Assembly (NCBI RefSeq): GCF_037975245.1
Contig: NC_092564.1
Location: forward strand, 6,378,984 to 6,442,983
DNA length: 64,000 bases
Direction of reading: 5' to 3'
From: Apostichopus japonicus
Taxonomy: Eukaryota; Echinodermata; Holothuroidea; Aspidochirotida; Stichopodidae
A model generated the notes under the pieces. The model was not told where the DNA came from and made no database searches. It worked only from the letters and a program-made list of their open reading frames with translations. The number at the start of each line of letters is the position of its first letter. Positions within the stretch are counted from its first letter, which is position 1. Positions 62,207 through 64,000 of the stretch are shown here, in pieces. A program made the position numbers and the translations under genes.

Positions 62207-62933
62207 CAGGGTTTCCCTAACTTTATCCCCCCCCCCCCACGAACCCCCTGTGGATGTCAGAGTTGTCCACGAACCCCAAACTTTTCGAGACACGATCTGA
62301 GTCATTATTATACTATAATACGCATAACAGCCTGTGTCTGTTTCATAATTCAGTTATTTATCACATGCACAGCACGATACTACTATGGCAACATATGTGT
62401 ATGGAACGCGAAAAGAGTTAATCAATTCTATCACATTCCAAGGGATAAATTAGCAAAGAAGCTACAAAATAGGAAACAACAACAACCGCTTTCGATGAAA
62501 TAAAAAAAAGCCTACCACCACTATACCACCCGTTTCCTAGAAAGGAGTCATGAAGGGCCTGTGTGGTAAACAAGTTTACATTCAAACAACCATTAGAGCA
62601 GGGTTTCCCTAACTTTATCACCCCACGCACCCCCTGTGGATGTCAGAGTTGTCCACGAACCCCCAACTTTTCGAAACACGATCTGAGTCATTATTATACT
62701 ATAATACGTATAACAGTGCTTCGTAAAAGATCAAATTCATAGTGTATAATACTGTAGAGGTTGTCGATAGGTAGCCTACGACTTTTGTACATTACTAAAT
62801 TATATGATATATCAGAATTTAGTTCAACAAAAAGTAATCTAGTTTTGACTTTCAAAAACGTCCCACGAACCCCCTGCAGGGATGGACTCACGCACCCCCT
62901 GTGGGTTCATACACCCCAGTTAGGGAACTCCTG
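62207..62933 (+). mobile_element. hAT-like element with a duplicated left end
   Basis: The left end CAGGGTTTCCCTAACT (62,207) and right end AGTTAGGGAACTCCTG (ending 62,933) are inverted repeats of the CAGGG-type seen in hAT/Charlie elements. The 8-mers CTCTGTAG (62,199-62,206) and CTCTATAG (62,934-62,941) match at 7 of 8 and define the outer insertion. A second copy of the first ~115 bp, including CAGGGTTTCCCTAACT, starts at 62,599. So the element carries its left end twice, 392 bp apart. No transposase is seen. Confidence 0.7.
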
Positions 62934-64000
62934 CTCTATAGCATACGAACAATTTGATAACGCATCCCTTGGGTGAATTAACAATGTCAATATCTTCAAC
63001 AGTTTCCTTGAAACTTTACTAACAAAAAGATTCAGACAAGAAAAAATAAATAAACATAAAACACAGCAACAACCCACAACACAAAAACATGTTTGGTAGT
63101 TTTGTTTTAGCACACGCACGCACGCAAGGGCCTAGTAAATAAAACCTCTTTGTAACTTCCATTGTATCTACCGTCAATTATCAATATGTTTCAGAAGTTC
63201 AGGTATTATTGATGTAAAAGAAGTCATCGTGAGAACTATTGCTTCAACTTAATAAATAACGGTAAAGCTATCCTTATATCACCAAAATTAGTACAACGAA
63301 CTTTCATTTCCTAAATAGATTTTAAGGTTATTTATATGCCCACGTTATAATCCAGCACAATCCCACACAATTGAGATTAGCTGTTCTGGGAGATTCGATG
63401 GCGTACCGGTACTTGTCCTAGAAAGAATAATATCAAAAGTGAACAAACAATTCCTGGATACATATCGAGGTGACTAAAATGATTCCTCAATTCATTCAAT
63501 GTTATCACAACAATACTTTGTGTGTGTGTGTGTGAGTGTGTTTTTGTTTTTGCTAACACATTAACGTTAAACAGCAATTTGGCCAACATATACAAACTTA
63601 ATTCCACTAAATCCTCATTGTGACTAACATTACTTCCGTAACTGATTCAATTTTAGCATAATCATATATGGATATCTTCTGGTTTTTTATACCTAATAAA
63701 TCATTCCGTTATATATTAACGTTAGAATCACAACTATACTTTAATATGTAATAAAGGTGGCAAAATACGGAAGCGTATTAAGTAAATTCTTATTTGGTTA
63801 CGTCATGAGAAACCATATCTGGAAAGAAGGAAGGGAGAGAATGGGCGCTCAAATATTCAAGAACAAAAATTAAAAATGAATAAATAAATAAAAGCTATAA
63901 CCTGAATTTAGCAAGAGTTCGCATTCTCTATCCTCGCCTTTCGCTCTCTTGTCACACCCTACCCCCCCCCCCCCCATTACACCGAACCCCTATGCAGCTA

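Overview
The window is animal nuclear DNA. It is AT-rich and almost empty of genes, with dense microsatellites, many runs of ten or more G or C, tRNA-derived SINEs and small DNA transposons. Nothing bacterial is present: no operons, ribosome binding sites or CRISPR. The one secure gene is the homeobox exon of a central-class Hox gene (50,814-51,235, minus strand). Its homeodomain, the (CCCTAA) telomere-like motif and the repeat content point to a marine deuterostome. An echinoderm is my best guess, but that is inference.

Layout. From 1 to about 9.4 kb there are intergenic DNA, short tandem repeats and the first of three copies of one tRNA-derived SINE. From 9.48 to 16.4 kb there is a block of non-autonomous DNA transposons of hAT type. 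One is a three-level nest (14,281-16,399 containing 14,418-15,506 containing 14,810-15,184), each layer with its own 8-bp target duplication. A decayed Penelope-like retroelement with a GIY-YIG region and a 43-bp minisatellite tail lies at 17.2-18.85 kb on the minus strand. From 19 to 49 kb the DNA is largely non-coding, with two more SINE copies, a foldback element (23.9-24.3 kb), a miRNA-like hairpin (41.3-41.4 kb), (TA)n tracts, a degenerate ~126-bp tandem array (48.5-49.3 kb) and a few short open frames that could be exons but match nothing I recognise.

The Hox exon begins at a strong splice acceptor and runs to a stop codon after a 70-residue tail, so it is the last coding exon. No upstream exon with a YPWM-type hexapeptide was found between 51.2 and 64 kb. 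The intron is therefore probably at least 12.7 kb, and 51.2-64 kb is read here as intron. It holds two more tRNA-derived SINEs, (TA)n arrays, a 345-bp (TATAA)n array, a 486-bp hAT-like element, a second hAT-like element with a duplicated left end, and a diverged duplication carrying paired TAATTA homeodomain-type sites. About 0.9 kb past the Hox stop codon lie three perfect TGACGTCA sites within 35 bp.

Beyond the Hox gene, the best leads are the nested transposon block with shared internal modules between different terminal-repeat families, the minus-strand hairpin at 41.4 kb, the CRE cluster, the TAATTA duplication, and three or four unassigned candidate exons.
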